NCBI GenBank assembly: GCA_023055425.1
Contig: JALGPY010000033.1
Coordinates: forward strand, 3,652,908-3,716,907
Source: Linanthus parryae
Lineage: Eukaryota > Streptophyta > Magnoliopsida > Ericales > Polemoniaceae
Direction: 5' to 3'
DNA: 64,000 bases
Below, in pieces: positions 35,012 through 47,723 of this stretch (its first letter is position 1; every line of letters starts with the position of its first letter). The position numbers and the translations under genes were made by a program. A model generated the notes under the pieces. That model was not told the origin of the DNA, made no database searches, and was given only the letters and a program-made list of their open reading frames with translations.

Positions 35012-36079
35012 TGTGAGGCCCCGTATTTGAAATTTTAGTTAAATAATTTAATGACTACAATGATTGTTAAGAGCTTATGCGCGACAGTGATTTAATACTT
35101 TCGGTAATAGGAATGGTGTAAAATTTTTAGCGAGACGTTACACTTGCGATTCGTGACACCTTGTATCATGTTAAGTTTCTATATAGTCATTTTTATATAG
35201 AATTACACGGTGTACTTCATGTAGTTAGAATTATGTCTACATAATTCTTTAGTGATATTTATTTTTGCTGGATACATTCTTATTAGAGGTGTAAGATAAA
35301 TTATAGTTGTTATACAAGAAGGGTCTTACTTAATCAGCTGAAGTAGTTGTGTCCTTGAGTGACATTTGTCCTTCGTTAGGCTATTAGGTGTCCTTCATAT
35401 GACTACAATTTAACATGATATAAACCTATCGGAGAAAAAAAAAAATAAAGGAGAAAGAGGGGCTGGCGGGGAGGAACCCACTCGGGTGGAAGGGGTGAAA
35501 TTTAAAAGAGATGTTTTCTCAAAAGTTGATGTACAGAGAGGGAGGGAGAGAGAGAGATCCATAGGAGCTGTGAGCGATGATACATGGTTTGTTTGTTTGA
35601 CCACCGAGATAAAAAGGTTGGTAAATAGTCTTAACGAAAGTATCATATGAGTGGGGGATGGAAATTCCCCAATTCTACCCAGTGCGATGATGTATAATAG
35701 AAAAGAATTGAAAAGATATGTGATTTTGTTACTTGTTCAGTTGGAGTTGGTTTCCAGGCTGTTAGTTGTATAATTATGTTGGATTTTGATGAGTTAAGTC
35801 GACTCATAAACCGAGTTGAAAACCATGATTAGTGTATTTATGTAACTGCAAACGTGTACGAAAATAACTGAGAGAATGAAGGAGAGTGTGATATGGGGAT
35901 GGCCATGGATTTGTATGAATGAATCATACAAACAGTTTTCTTCTTTTACTTTATGAATGATTCTCGAATACTTGGAACAAAGAAGGTGTTTATGGGTGTT
36001 GGATTTTCAATATCCCTTGGTAGTTATTCAACAAACAGAGTGAAGCAAGAAAATAGAACAAAGATCAGATATGTTGTGT

Positions 36080-36084
36080 ACTTG
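36080..36084. repeat. Target site duplication of RT-H, left copy
   Basis: ACTTG matches 37835-37839. The undisturbed site is visible in the RT-G 3' LTR at about 42413-42417, an empty-site control. Confidence 0.9.
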
Positions 36085-36794
36085 TGACGCCGGGTTAGAC
36101 CAAGTGTGGGTTCACAGCGGAATCAACAATGAAAAAGGGTAAAGAAACTAGGGCACGAAGCTCTCTAGAATTCAGAAAAAAAATATAATCAAAGGATGCA
36201 TCTAAATTTACCCACAAGCCGGTTATAAATAGCTGAAAAGTCTAATAATTCAAAATATGGTAAAAAACCTAAATTTATTGCTAAATAATAAATTTAACTT
36301 AATAAAATATTAATGTATAAGATTTACCCAAAACGGATTGAAATGAAAATCCTAATTAAAGGGATAAATATTCTGAAAAATAGAAAAGTGGCGATTTCGA
36401 CCCCTAAACAGTCGATTTTGACCAAACACGGGTGGTGCCCGTGACAAGTCACGAGTTCTTTTTAGAATATCGTTTTTGATCAAAATTATGTATGGTTCGA
36501 CCAAATCTCACATACTTCAAGTCTGCCTTTGATTCTGCGCTTTGACCGAAACTACTTTTCTTGGCGCGACTGATTAATTCTCTAATTTTCTCCTGCATCA
36601 ATCACCTCCTCTTCAAAAGAACTCGCCTTCGAGTTCAATATAGACTCTTGCACAAAACGCTCCACCAAGAAGGGATCACAGTAAAAAGATTGCAGCTTGA
36701 TTGGAAAAATCCATGGCTCTTCTAATTCAGTTCCCACCAATTCATCCTCAACTTGATAAGAAATAATTGATTGAGAAATTACATGACACGAATG

Positions 36795-37375
36795 TTAAAT
36801 TACCTCATCATTCGGCACATCCAAAGTATGCTCATCATCCTCCAAAATCAACTCTTCCTCGTCATCTCCATAATCGTCATAAATTGGAGGTTTAGACCAA
36901 TCCACCTCATAATTAGATGAAGATGAATTACCCTCAACAAAAATTGCATCATAGGAATTATATTCGTAATCCTCAACAATTAGTTCTTTTTCTTCAAGAA
37001 AATCAAAACATATATTGGACTGTGACATACCCGAAGAATCTGGTACATCATTCTTGAAACTCGCTCCTCCATAACGCTCGCTCAAACTACCGGAATCACC
37101 GTTGTAGCGGGTCTCGAACGTGGGCTGCGAGTAAGGATCAAAGACCTCGCGATCCTTGAAATTCTGCGCCGCCAAGCGTTGGGTTCACTTCGCAACTTGT
37201 CGCTGCAAATCCCGCAATTATAGGCGCTGGGCAAACACATCAATCTGCGTCTGCAGATCCCATTGTTGCCTCTGCAGATCTTTTATAATCATAACGTCTT
37301 GGACGTTACGTCTCCGTTGGGGGGCTTCCTCAGCTGGAACCTGCCCGCAGCCGCCAGGAAGTCCACGCACCATCG
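36795..37375 (-). pseudogene. RT-H gag-like remnant (gypsy type)
   Basis: The minus-strand frame starts MVRGLPGGCGQVP at about 37375, continues through VMIIKDLQRQQWDLQTQI, and is broken by TAA and TGA near 37222-37219 and 37186-37184, then is open from 37175 to 36795 for 126 residues. Repeated DLQRQ and TQRLAAQNF units are typical of the coiled-coil N-terminus of plant gypsy gag proteins, and the acidic KPPIYDDYGDDEEEL tail resembles the linker after it. There is no zinc knuckle, protease or RT. It is a decayed coding fragment. Confidence 0.6.
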
Positions 37376-37421
37376 TTGATGATGATCTTCCTCCCAAGTC
37401 GAACTTGCTCTGATACCAAAC

Positions 37422-37834
37422 TGACGCCGGGTTAAACCAAGCGTGGGTTCACAGCGGAATCAACAATGAAAAAGGACAAAGAAACTAGAGCACAAAGCTC
37501 TCTAAATTTATTGCTAAATAATAAATCTAACCTAATAAAATATTCAGCTATAAGATTTACCCAAACGAGTTTATATGCAAATCTTAATTAAAGAAATAAA
37601 TATTCTAAAAAATAGAAAAGTTGCGATTTCGACCCCTAAACAGCCGATTTTGACCAAAGTAGGGTTGTGCCCCTGAGACTCACAGGTTCTTTTTAGAACG
37701 TCGTTTCTGATCAAAATTATGTATGGTTCGACCCAAATCTCAAATCCTTCAATTCTGCCTCTGATTATGCGCTTTGATCGAAACTGCTTTTTTCTGGACG
37801 AGAGTGATTAATTATATAATTTTCTCCTGCATCA
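37422..37834 (-). repeat. RT-H 5' LTR, shortened
   Basis: 413 bp; matches 36085-36600 but lacks about 100 bp containing CATCTAAATTTACCC. Ends CATCA, then ACTTG. Confidence 0.85.
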
Positions 37835-39518
37835 ACTTGCAACTCTATAATTTTGACAGAAATGAATACTTTTATTAATTCTTGTTCTACTATTATTTCT
37901 ACATGAAAGGAACTCATATGAGGGTAGATTTAACAATTAGACCCATAACTTCTTCCTCTTACTCTGAAGTCTACAAGAAGCATCCATATATCTATGGTGC
38001 GATGTTTATGATTTAATATGGCGATACTTTGGTTGTTAAATTCTATAATATCTTTTTGAGATTTTATCATATAAAATTGTAGAATGTAAAACTTTCTTCA
38101 AACGTTTGTAACTCGATTGGATGAATGGTAGTATTGGTGATATTTTTGCATTATGTCTGTAAGTGACATAGATGTTGATAATAAACTGTGAACCCGATTG
38201 CGGTATTGATTGCTGAAAATTGAATTGTTTAGCTAAATATATTATTTTTAGCCGTTTTTAGCAATTTGTTATAAGATACTAATTTTTAGATAATTGAAAA
38301 AAATGTCGTTTTGACGAGATTGTGTAAGTTTTTATTAAATTCACTCATATACCATTATTTCAGATATTTTATAAATTTTTTTCCAGAGGACTGTGTGTCC
38401 TGCTGGTTGAGGTTTGGACGTCGGAAAGTGTTAGACGAGTTAACTGTAAACCGTTATTTTTATCGTAAATTGATAATTTTAAATTAAAAGTGTGACCGGA
38501 TTGTAACAAGTGGTATCAGAGCCGAACCCAATCGGAAGTACGGATAGTGTCCCTGGGACTGCACGGAGTTTTTGGCTGGTGTTGGTATGTGAGTGTTGTA
38601 CATGTGGTACACACTTGTGAGTCACCGCGCTGCCGAATTAGAGATACACAATCTTTTACTGCTTTGGTGGTGGAGGCGATAAGCCATCATAGTGTATTAT
38701 AATAAAAAGGACATACATATACATGTGTGAAAAGAGAACTTGTTAGTTTATTTGATGACTCTTAATAGTGCTGCAAAAGGAGAACTTTTTGTGGAATACC
38801 ACATTTTCATACATGATATATGACCATCTACTTAATGGTATATGAATTTCCCTATGAACATTGTGATGAGCTTTGTAGTTGATCTTATCATGCATGAATG
38901 GAGAATATTGGTGAAACTGAATGTGATACATGACGTATGGTTTAGTGAGGTCTCGTCATGTCTTGATGATATTGCAGTTTAGTACATGAATCTTTTCTTG
39001 GACATCACCACTGTTAAAGAAGAAAAAAAAATCAAACAAATTTGAAGTTGAAATATGTTTATATGGAAAATTGTATCCATGCATGATGGTCAAGTGTATA
39101 AAAACAAAAGAGTTACATTTGTTTTATAGGGGTGAAAAGAGACTTTTGTTAAAATTATAAAATTGATGTGAGTAAATTCCGTAGGGTGAATTCTAACGAA
39201 TGTTGTTAGACCTAGTTTACGATTGTGCCTTTTTACTGGTGTATCAATGGGAAAGCAAAGGAAACATTACATACATTGCTTTTGTGGAAATATTATTTCG
39301 AAGTTAGAAGATCTTTGATGAAACTGAAAGAAATATGCATATTTGTCATGCATGTGCATGGATTTTTATGTGCATAATGTAGTCATTAATGAGGGTTGTT
39401 TTTAATTAACTAAGATTTAGAGTGAAATAAGGATACCATGTGACATGTGTCATTTGAGGGTTGTGTGTATCATTACTAGTGACTTATTATTGTTTTGTTT
39501 GGTCCATCTTAGTCACAC

Positions 39519-39585
39519 ACACGGAAAAAAAAAAAAAAAAACAAAAAAAAAACAAAAAAAAAACAAAAAAAAAACAAAAAAAAAC
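39519..39585. repeat. (A8-16 C)n simple repeat
   Basis: About five A-runs separated by single C bases. The derived Lys-rich frame is not a gene. Confidence 0.9.
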
Positions 39586-40472
39586 TTTGAACACCATGTA
39601 AAGAGGGAAGGAAGACAGAGCTTAGAAATGTAGAGGAGGAGAAAGAAAAGAATCCGGAAGTAACCTTCCGTAGAAAGAGAGATGGGCTATGTCTCTGGGC
39701 ATAAAAATTAATAAATTAAAAAATAGTTTTGATTCAACAAATAGTGAGGGAGCAGGCTAGTGAGTGGCTGGAGGTTATATTGTCCCTATATAATTACCTT
39801 TGTGAGCTTCTTGAAGTCATGGTTCAACAGTTTAATTCAAAGAAATTAATTTCAGGTATTTCCAAGGTATATGTGTGTTTAGATATTTAAACAATGTATG
39901 AATATATGAGTTGTTGTCAAACCAACTCACTGTTGTCTAAGCCATATGTAAAAACATGTAGTTTGGTGGAAAAGTAAAACCGATTTTAGTAATTAACATG
40001 AGCGGGATTCAAACCTGGTATTCAGAGTAATTAGTCGATCTCAGATGGTGGAGAGATTTAGAGAAATGCCTCTTGATGGAAATGAAGACTATACTAGTTT
40101 ATTGACATTTAGATTTCTTATTTGATCCACCAAATTGACATCAAGATCTTAGCTATCTTTTGAATCCCTATTCACTAAATAATCAAGCATGAGTGTTTGG
40201 ATTACTCAAATGATTATTAATGTAAACTATTAAAGTTACTTGGTTTTACTTCATGTTGTGTTCCTGCCCTCTACAAGAAAATATGAAGTGTGGGATTAGC
40301 ATGTATCTATTATGCGTTCTTATTTTTACACATAATTTCTATGTAAGATATTTGGTATTTGGTTTGAGAAAGATAGCAGGCACTTGGTTTTCACATGTAC
40401 TCGGCTCCCTATTAGCTTTATGTCATGGCATATGTCGCTATTTGGGAAGGATATATGCGTTTTAACCAGATT

Positions 40473-40742
40473 GACTCTAAATTGTATCAGGCGAAGTGAT
40501 TTCCGTCTAATACTAGTGATTCTAAACTGTATCAGGCGAGGTGATTACCGTCTAATACTGGTGATTCTAAATTGAATTAGACTAGGTGATTTTCTTCTAA
40601 TACTGATGATTCTAAATTGTATCAGGCGAGGTGATTTCCGTCTAATACTGGTGATTCTAAAGTGTATCCGGTGAGGTGATTTCTGTCTAATACTGGTGAT
40701 TCTAAACTGTATCAGACAAGGTGATTTCCGTCTAATACTGGT
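40473..40742. repeat. 45-bp minisatellite, six units
   Basis: Units begin GATTCTAAATTGTATC and end CTAATACTGGT; six full units span exactly 270 bp and a partial unit follows to about 40765. The unit length is a multiple of three, so part reads as LNCIRRxDxRLILVI repeats, but stops occur in later units. Not CRISPR: no spacers. Confidence 0.9.
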
Positions 40743-41345
40743 AATATTTCCGTCTAATACTGGTAATAATTAATTAGTATGTCTGCAAATGATAAACTAA
40801 TACACAACAGCCTTCCATTGTGATTACGAACAATTGACTTTAATCTATCGTTGTATTGTTTGGAAAAGATAGTCTAGACGACTTGTACATACAGATTAAA
40901 ATAAGTTGTGTTTCTTTTTCTTATCATTACGTCGATAACTTTTTTTTATTAATATTAAAACGGTAATTGGGTGGCTACAGTTGATTCAAGAAGAGAAGAA
41001 GGTGGACTGGTTTGATTGAACTAAGTCGGTATATATTGGTGTGCATAAGGGAGGCTTGTTTGGCTTTCAAAAAAACTAAAACAATATTTGATTTTTTTCA
41101 GTAGGTATCTGTAATTTGGTTCTTCTGAGATATTATTATTGAACAAAGTTGAGAGTACTTTGTTAGGCCTACGCAGAGAAATTTCTTTTCAGATTCATAA
41201 GTTTTGTTACTTGAGTCGTAGAGTCGGAGAGAAATAGAATGGGAGTTGGAAACCTTCAAGATGGACTGGTAGTGCCATTTCTAAAGTGAGGTGCACTTTA
41301 GAGAAATGTAAATCTCGGAACGAGATATTTTTTAGTGCGGAAGAT

Positions 41346-43087
41346 TGTGAGGCACCGTATTTGAAATTTTAGTTAAATTATTTAATGAATACAATGATTG
41401 TTAAGAGCTTATGCGCGACATTGATTTAATACTTTAGGTAATAGGAATGGTGTAAAATTTGTAGCGAGACGTTACACTTGCGATTCGTGACGCCTTGTAT
41501 GATGTTAAGTTTCTATATAGTCATTTTTATATAGAATTACATGGTCTACCTCATGTAGTTAGAATTATGTCTACATAATTCTTTAGTGATATTTATTTTT
41601 GCTGGATACATTCTTATTAGAGGTGTGTAAGATAAATTATAGTTGTTATACAAGAGGGGTCTTACTTAACCAGCTGATGTAGTTGTTTCCTTGAGTGACA
41701 TGTGTCCTTCTTTAGGCTATTAGGTGTCCTTCATATGACTACAATTTAACATGATACAAACCCATCGGAGAAAAAAAAAGGAGAAAGAGGGGCTGGCCGG
41801 GAGGAACCCACTCGGGTGGAAGGGGTGAAATTGAAAAGAGAAGTTTTCTCAAAATTTGATGTCAAGGGAGGGAGGGAGAGAGAGAGAGATCCATAGGAGC
41901 TGTGAGCGATGATACATGGTTTGTTTGTTTGACCACCGAGATAAAAAGGTTGGTAAATGGTCTTAACGAAAGTATCATATGAGTGGGGGATGGAAATTCC
42001 CCAATTCTACCCAGTGCGATGATGTATAATAGAAAAGAATTGAAAGATATCTGATTTTGTTACTTGTTCAGTTGGAGTTGGTTTTCAGGCTGTTAGTTGT
42101 ATAATTATGTTGGATTTTGATGAGTTTAGTCGACTCATAAACCGAGTTGAAAACCATGACTAGTGTATTTATGTAACTGCAAACGTGTATGAAAATAACT
42201 GAGAGAATGAAGAAGAGTGTGATATGGGGATGGCCATGGATTTGGATGAATGAATCATACAAAAAGTTTTCTTCTTTTACTTTATGAATGATTCTCGAAT
42301 ACTTGGAACAAAGAAGGTGTTTATGGGGTGTTGGATTTTCAATATCCCTTGGTAGTTATTCAACAAACTGAGTGAAGCAAGAAAATAGAACAAAGATCAG
42401 ATCTGTTGTGTACTTGAACCTACATAATTTTGAAAGAAATGAATACTTTTATTATTTCTTGCTCTACTATTTTTTCTACATGAAAGGGACTCATATGAGG
42501 GAAGATTTAACAATTAGACCCATAAGTTTTTCCTCTTACTCTGAAGTCTACAAAAAGCATCCATTTATCTATGGTGTGATGCTTATGATTTAATATGGCG
42601 ATACTTTGGATGTTAAATTCTATTATATGCTTTTTGACATGCTATTGTATAAAATTGGAGAATGTAAACTTTCTTCTAACGTTTGTAACTGGATTGGATA
42701 AATGGTAGTATTGGTGATATTTTTGCAGCATGTATGTAAGTGACATACATGTTGATAATAAACTGTGAACCCGATTGCGGTATTGATTGCTGAATATTGA
42801 ATAGTTTAGCTAAATATATTATTTTTAGCCGTTTTTAGCAATTTGTTATAAGTTACTATTTTTTAGATATTTTAAGACTGATGTCGTTTTGACGAGATGG
42901 TGTAATTTTGTACTAAATTTAGTCACATACAAGTATTGCAGATATTTTATAAAAATTTTATTTCAGAGGAATGTGTGTCCTGCTGGTTGAGGTTTGGACG
43001 TCTGAAAGCGTTAGACGGGTTGACTGTAAACCGTGATTTTTATCGTAAATCGATAATTTTAAATTAAAGTGTGACCGGGTCGTAACA
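41346..43087 (+). repeat. RT-G 3' LTR
   Basis: 1742 bp, uninterrupted. Followed by TSD CAAAG (43088-43092). Confidence 0.88.
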
Positions 43088-43092
43088 CAAAG

Positions 43093-43783
43093 CTTCCTCC
43101 AATCCCTAAATTGAACCCCATAAACCTCCACATCTTCCTCAAATCCCTAATGCCAAAAAATTAGTTTCACCATCAAGAACCCATAAACCTCCACAACTTC
43201 CTCCCATCCCTAAATTTAACCAAAAATCTTTCAGCAACCTTCCTCCTGAAAAATCCGATTCATGGTTCTTGAACCACTTTGCCCGAACCACTTTGCCTCA
43301 CCGGAGCCATGTCACCAAAAAACGACAATAACGACATGAACCTGAACCTAGTTGCGCCCACACCCATCCCATGATCGAAAAGAACAACCAACGAACCACC
43401 TTGCCGGAAAATGCCATTAACGGTGTTGAACCGAAGCAACTTATTTTAGAGAAATATAGGCGGAACAATATAGAGAGAGATCTAGTTTAGATTCTTCGAT
43501 CTGTCCTTGTGTTGCTTCGATTCCATTCTTCTATAAATGTTGTGTTCGATTGGATGGGTTTCAGGTTCAATTGCGGGTCTCGAGCTGTTGGAGGTCGTTA
43601 GGTGCGCATCGGTTCTGCTGGTTTGATGGCGGTTCAGAGGGTGAGAAGGTAACAGAGACAAAAAGGTGGACGGAGGTAGTAGCTGTGGTGGAGGTGGTGG
43701 GGTGTGTTACTCTTTGGTGAGTTTAATTCAAAGAGTCTGGGAGGAGGAGAAGAGGGAGATGATGGGTGTCGCTAGGTTAGAAT
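43093..43783. other. Continuation of the RT-G target sequence
   Basis: CCA/TCC-rich sequence that continues the stretch ending at 35006; ACCATCAAGAACCC and CCTAAATT words recur. From 43600 it is G-rich (GGTGGAGG). A similar G-rich segment occurs at 51446-51690. No supported gene. Confidence 0.4.
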
Positions 43784-45590
43784 TGTTGGATTAGATACCC
43801 TAGAGGCAATCTATATTTGGTATGAACATTATTTTTGGCTAGAAAATTAATTTAATATTTAAGGAGATATGTAATATAATAAAGTGCTTATATTGAATTT
43901 ATTTGTTTATCTTAAATATGCCCAGTTCATTATATTGATTAACAGGACGATCACTATAGACTAGTATAGGAGTAGACTGATATGGAGATATGAAGTTTAA
44001 CCCATGGGTATGCATTACGAGTAATGACATACTGGATTGACCCACCACGAGAAGGCTACATTAAATTATCTTAACGTCACAAGTGCTTCTCGTAGTGACA
44101 ATGGTATTGTAATCCATAGACTGGAAGTCACTAGTGAATCTAGTTGTGAAATATTATGTTATGATATTATCAAATATTACACTATAAGTGGGTAACTATA
44201 AAGATAGTCATCGGGGATGATAGGAAGCAAGCTGAAAGATGGTAGTGACGTAGAGAGGATTTGTCCCTCCTACATAATGGGAGTAAATATCCACGACACT
44301 CGAGGGGTAGTGCTTATGGAATGTCTGACCAAACTCAGATAAATTAATATGGGATATTGATGTTATCTGTATAGTTAAACCCATTCCCAGGATCGAGAAA
44401 CTATGTATTGTATATACGAGTATGACATTTATGTCTCGTGTCAAATCCAGATACAGATAAAAAGAGATAATGCAATAAGGTAACATTGGGAACAAGGCTT
44501 GTCGTATCACTGACTATTTCTATTAGTTGGGTGACATAGATGTATTGTTAGACACCACTCGGTGTTTGTTATTGTAACTACCAACTAAGTAGAAACCTAT
44601 GTGTTCACACATCTTATGGATTAAACTGGATTTGGGTATTAATTAGTAGGCCTAATTAATGAAAAGGAAAAAAATGCAACCACAAAAAAATTTAGTAGGA
44701 CTAATTTGCAAGGTGGACTAATCCGTGTATGGACAATAATAGTATTGGGGCAAATATGTAGTTAAAACTGAGTTATTAACTCTATAAAGGCAATCCTAGC
44801 ATTATTATTTCATAAGATTCATCATTGTGAGAAATAACAAAGCTAGGAGAGACAGACAAGGAAGGCCAAAGTAAACACGTCCGCCCCCCTAGCACCGTCG
44901 GCCATCATAGGCGCGCGGCTCTTGGTGCCTCATTTTGCGTGATCTTTTTCTACCGTCTTCTTCCCGTTGCTAGAAATTGACGTGAAGGGGATTCCAGCAA
45001 AATCCTAGGTATGGATACTCGTAGAGATGTGGACATCATTCTGCGTATCGTGATAATTCAGACAAACAAGGTACACAATTGTTTATCTCATATCACGTTT
45101 TGAAGGCTTCCCAGCGATCCGCGGAGGGCTTTGATCAGGAATTTAGTTCTTGTTCTTCCGATGTGTTACCTGCATCAAATCCCTAAAGTGGTACCAGAGC
45201 CACAGGTCGTAGCGAATAATGTGATTTATGTCTTACCGTTTTTCAGTTTTTACAATGTAATCGTTACTTTTTGCGAAAACTGAATTTAAGCATAATGTTG
45301 CAAATTGAATATGATTCAATAGAGAATCAGCCAACTTTCAAAAGGTGTTGTGGGGAAGCATTTGCTTTTCAAAAAGGAGAAAATTAAAATTTTACCAAAC
45401 ACATTTATAGTGCGATTGGATTCGAAAAGCGGCGTTTTGGAAAACAAACGCATTACCAAAAGGGCTCTTAGGTTCCTCAGAGTCATTGATGACGTCTCGG
45501 GCCCTTACGCAGACTTTAGGCCCATAAATACCAACAAAGAAAATCCCAATCTAGTGTCTCTTTCTTTGTCAAAATTCTTGTAGAGCTTAA
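43784..45590 (+). mobile_element. RT-E: orphan 5' LTR and leader of a diverged copia relative
   Basis: The LTR covers 43784-45187 (TGTTGG to CCCTAAA), with a PBS variant TGGTACCAGAGCCAC at 45189 and about 400 bp of leader alignable with RT-A (CACAGGTCGTAG and following). TATA box near 44781-44788. After about 45590 the similarity ends, with no gag, pol or 3' LTR. Many substitutions make it much older than RT-A and RT-B. It is a truncated copy. Confidence 0.75.
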
Positions 45591-45599
45591 TTTTGTAGA

Positions 45600-46625
45600 G
45601 AAATAAATTATAAATTGTGTTCAAATCCCTCGTCACTTTGAAGGGAGAAAGAGGAGAAGCTGATGCTCTAACTCACAAAGAAAAGAAAAAATGATTGCAG
45701 AGAAATTATAGCTGTGGAACGTATGCAACAAGTTACTCAAAGAATCAGAAAAGGAGAACAACGAGATGGAGAAAACCGTGAAGTATAGTCCGCCCGTGCA
45801 ACAACAAACAAAAAATTGAGATGAAGAGGAAGGTTCTAGCAACGAGGAGATCAAAGCATCAGGGTGTAATCACCTTAGGCCCCATAAATTAACTCATTAT
45901 TCTAAAGGAAGGCAGCACATATATCTGCAGAAGGTATCGCTGATCTTGCAAATGTTCTTAACTTGACAGAAGGTGGCAAAATCAGCCTCACATGAAAATG
46001 AATACAATAGTTTCTAACTTTCAGGGTCTTGGGAATGACCTGACGGATACTATTCGAACTCGACCCAAATTTTATGTCTTTTAGAAACAAAAATGGTTCA
46101 AAATAGTACGTAGGCTATTCCAAGGAAGTTCAATTTCTCTATCAGGTGGAGTTTGGACGCAGAAGGAAGTCTAGGGGTATTCTTGTTTTCATGGAATGAT
46201 GAAATTAAGCTCTACAAAAATATAAACAATATTTTTGACCTTGTTTTTTACATTGAAAATCATATTAACTCTTAGGGATTAACTTAAATCTATGGCTGCC
46301 CGAAATTGAAAGATACAATTTATGGTTTCAACTGGCTTCCAAATATCATAACAACTCTCTGGCTTGGTTATGCTGGGGAAATTACTTGTCTCAAGCCAGA
46401 CCAAATGGCTTTATTGAATTCTTGGATCTGTATGACTCTCAAATTTTGAGAGCAAAATGATGTCATTAAACTTCGATTAATAACAGAGAGGATCGTCACA
46501 ACATCAAAGAAAAGTTAGAACTTGTGCAAATCTTATGTGGAGAATTTTCTTACCAGATGTGGAGCTTTATGCAATTCCTCCAATTGGATCCGACCACAGC
46601 CCTTTAGTTATTTTAATAATGGGGA
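45600..46625 (+). pseudogene. LINE endonuclease remnant
   Basis: In the plus strand, 46160-46290 reads GSLGVFLFSWNDEIKLY and later LTxIYGCP, matching the mid-part of the plant LINE apurinic endonuclease; 46545-46610 reads VELYAIPPIGSDHSPLVI, its conserved C-terminal SDH motif. Between them the frame has stops and shifts. Upstream, 45640-45860 is Lys/Glu-rich and may be the preceding ORF. No RT is found. Old, degraded. Confidence 0.65.
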
Positions 46626-47723
46626 AAATTCTTCATCTATGTTGCAGCAACACTCCAAATATTTTTCAGTTCGCGTTTCAGACACTCTGACACGCGGAAA
46701 CGTCTCTGACACGTCGCTAATCGTCTCCGACATTCCAGGTGGCATTTCGGTTCGAATAACAGATAAAATGGCCAGACACACCGTCCAACACGCTTGTCTT
46801 TAAACGCACGCAGACACACGTGTCTGAAACTTTTAAAATTTTCTCAGGTTCATTCTGTGATATTTAAAAAATTAGAAGGACTGTTATGAAATTATTTGTT
46901 TTGATAGTTGTGCAATTCATGATTTGGTGATAAATTTGATGATTTGTTATGGGAGGCCAAAAACACGGTTCACCAAATTCGATGGAATGGTGGGATAACT
47001 ATCTGATGTAAAAATTGAAGAAATCGGCGGGAGACTAAAAATGCTATTTTTCCATCAAAATGGTGAAATGGTGTTTTTAAGGGTATACTGTGGGAGATCG
47101 AACCATTTTTCTCCACCAAATATAGGATTTTGTGTAAATTTTTATATCAACTGTGGAAGATGCTCTTATGACTTTTCCTTGAAGTGTCTGCCTGCCATAA
47201 AACATTGTGTAGAAACACACACACATATCCCGCGTCGGTGTTTCTTGATTTTTCAAATATTGAGGTGTCAGCGTCTCCGTACCTTGCCATACTCGTACCC
47301 GCTCCCGTGCAACGTAGGTCCCCATATTATAAAATCTTTCAAGTTTGGGTATTTTGGACAAACAGAGAATAACGCCATCACATTATATCAGATTCTTGGA
47401 AATTTGATGGTCATTCAACGAAAAAAACAAGTGTGGTAAATATTTGTGGATTTGGAGAAGAGAGAGAAAATACAAGGAAGCAGATTGAGAAGATAAAGAA
47501 AAAGCCCATCCTCCTAATTAACAAAAAAATCCCTGAATTACCAGAGGTGGAATCAGCAAGAAAAAAACTAGATCGTCTTGTGTGAGAGCAAGAAAAGCAA
47601 TATTGGGCAACTAGAGCTAGAGTAAAATGACTGAAGTGTGGAGATAAAAACTGAAGATCTTTTCATGACGCCATCATTCAGACTTACGTCAAATAGGGTG
47701 TCATTGATGATAAAGAACAAATA
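46626..47723. other. Intergenic, no gene seen
   Basis: Mixed AT-rich sequence. GACAC words recur near 46680-46780. Open frames of up to 132 codons (47041-47439) have no recognisable motif and overlap antisense frames of similar length, so I do not call them. Confidence 0.35.

Larger units (their letters stand above)
36085..37834 (-). mobile_element. RT-H: small non-autonomous LTR element carrying a gag remnant
   Basis: 1750 bp. LTRs are 36085-36600 (516 bp) and 37422-37834 (413 bp, missing about 100 bp), both TGACGCCGGG to CCTGCATCA. The reverse-complement PBS GCTCTGATACCA (37407-37418) lies beside the right LTR, so the element reads on the minus strand; the rc polypurine tract lies at 36601-36612. 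The interior is only 821 bp and encodes a gag-like fragment. Inserted in the 5' LTR of RT-G with TSD ACTTG, so it is younger than RT-G. Confidence 0.88.
35012..38508 (+). repeat. RT-G 5' LTR, split by RT-H
   Basis: 35012-36084 and 37840-38508 together correspond to 41346-43087. The break point is exactly the ACTTG duplicated by RT-H. Short antisense frames in the LTR are not conserved strongly enough to call. Confidence 0.88.
38509..41345 (+). other. RT-G interior, non-coding
   Basis: Starts with PBS TGGTATCAGAGCC at 38511. AT-rich, no frame over 70 codons with protein-like composition. Contains an A-rich satellite (39519-39585) and a 45-bp minisatellite (40473-40742). Confidence 0.7.
35012..43087 (+). 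mobile_element. RT-G: large non-coding LTR element (LARD-like)
   Basis: The LTRs (35012-38508, interrupted by RT-H, and 41346-43087) are each 1742 bp once RT-H and one TSD copy are removed. They start TGTGAGG and end TAACA. A tRNA-Met-type PBS starts at 38511. The TSD is CAAAG. The 2.84-kb interior (38509-41345) has no gag or pol frame on either strand, which fits a large retrotransposon derivative depending on another element. The GTGAGGC-CCGTATTTG start and GTAACA end look like gypsy rather than copia LTRs; lineage is inferred from that only. Net element length is 6321 bp. Confidence 0.88.

Noticed and set aside
36085..37834. RT-H as a DNA transposon with direct repeats
   Set aside because: The ends are direct, TG..CA, with a tRNA-type PBS and polypurine tract and a 5-bp TSD, all of which mark an LTR element.
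40473..40742. CRISPR-like direct repeats
   Set aside because: The 45-bp units are adjacent with no unique spacers, in a plant LTR element; this is a minisatellite.
45350..45583. 77-codon frame in the RT-E leader
   Set aside because: Lies in a region alignable with the non-coding leader of RT-A and is not open there.
47041..47439. 132-codon plus-strand frame
   Set aside because: A 94-codon antisense frame overlaps it, composition is not protein-like, and no motif is seen.
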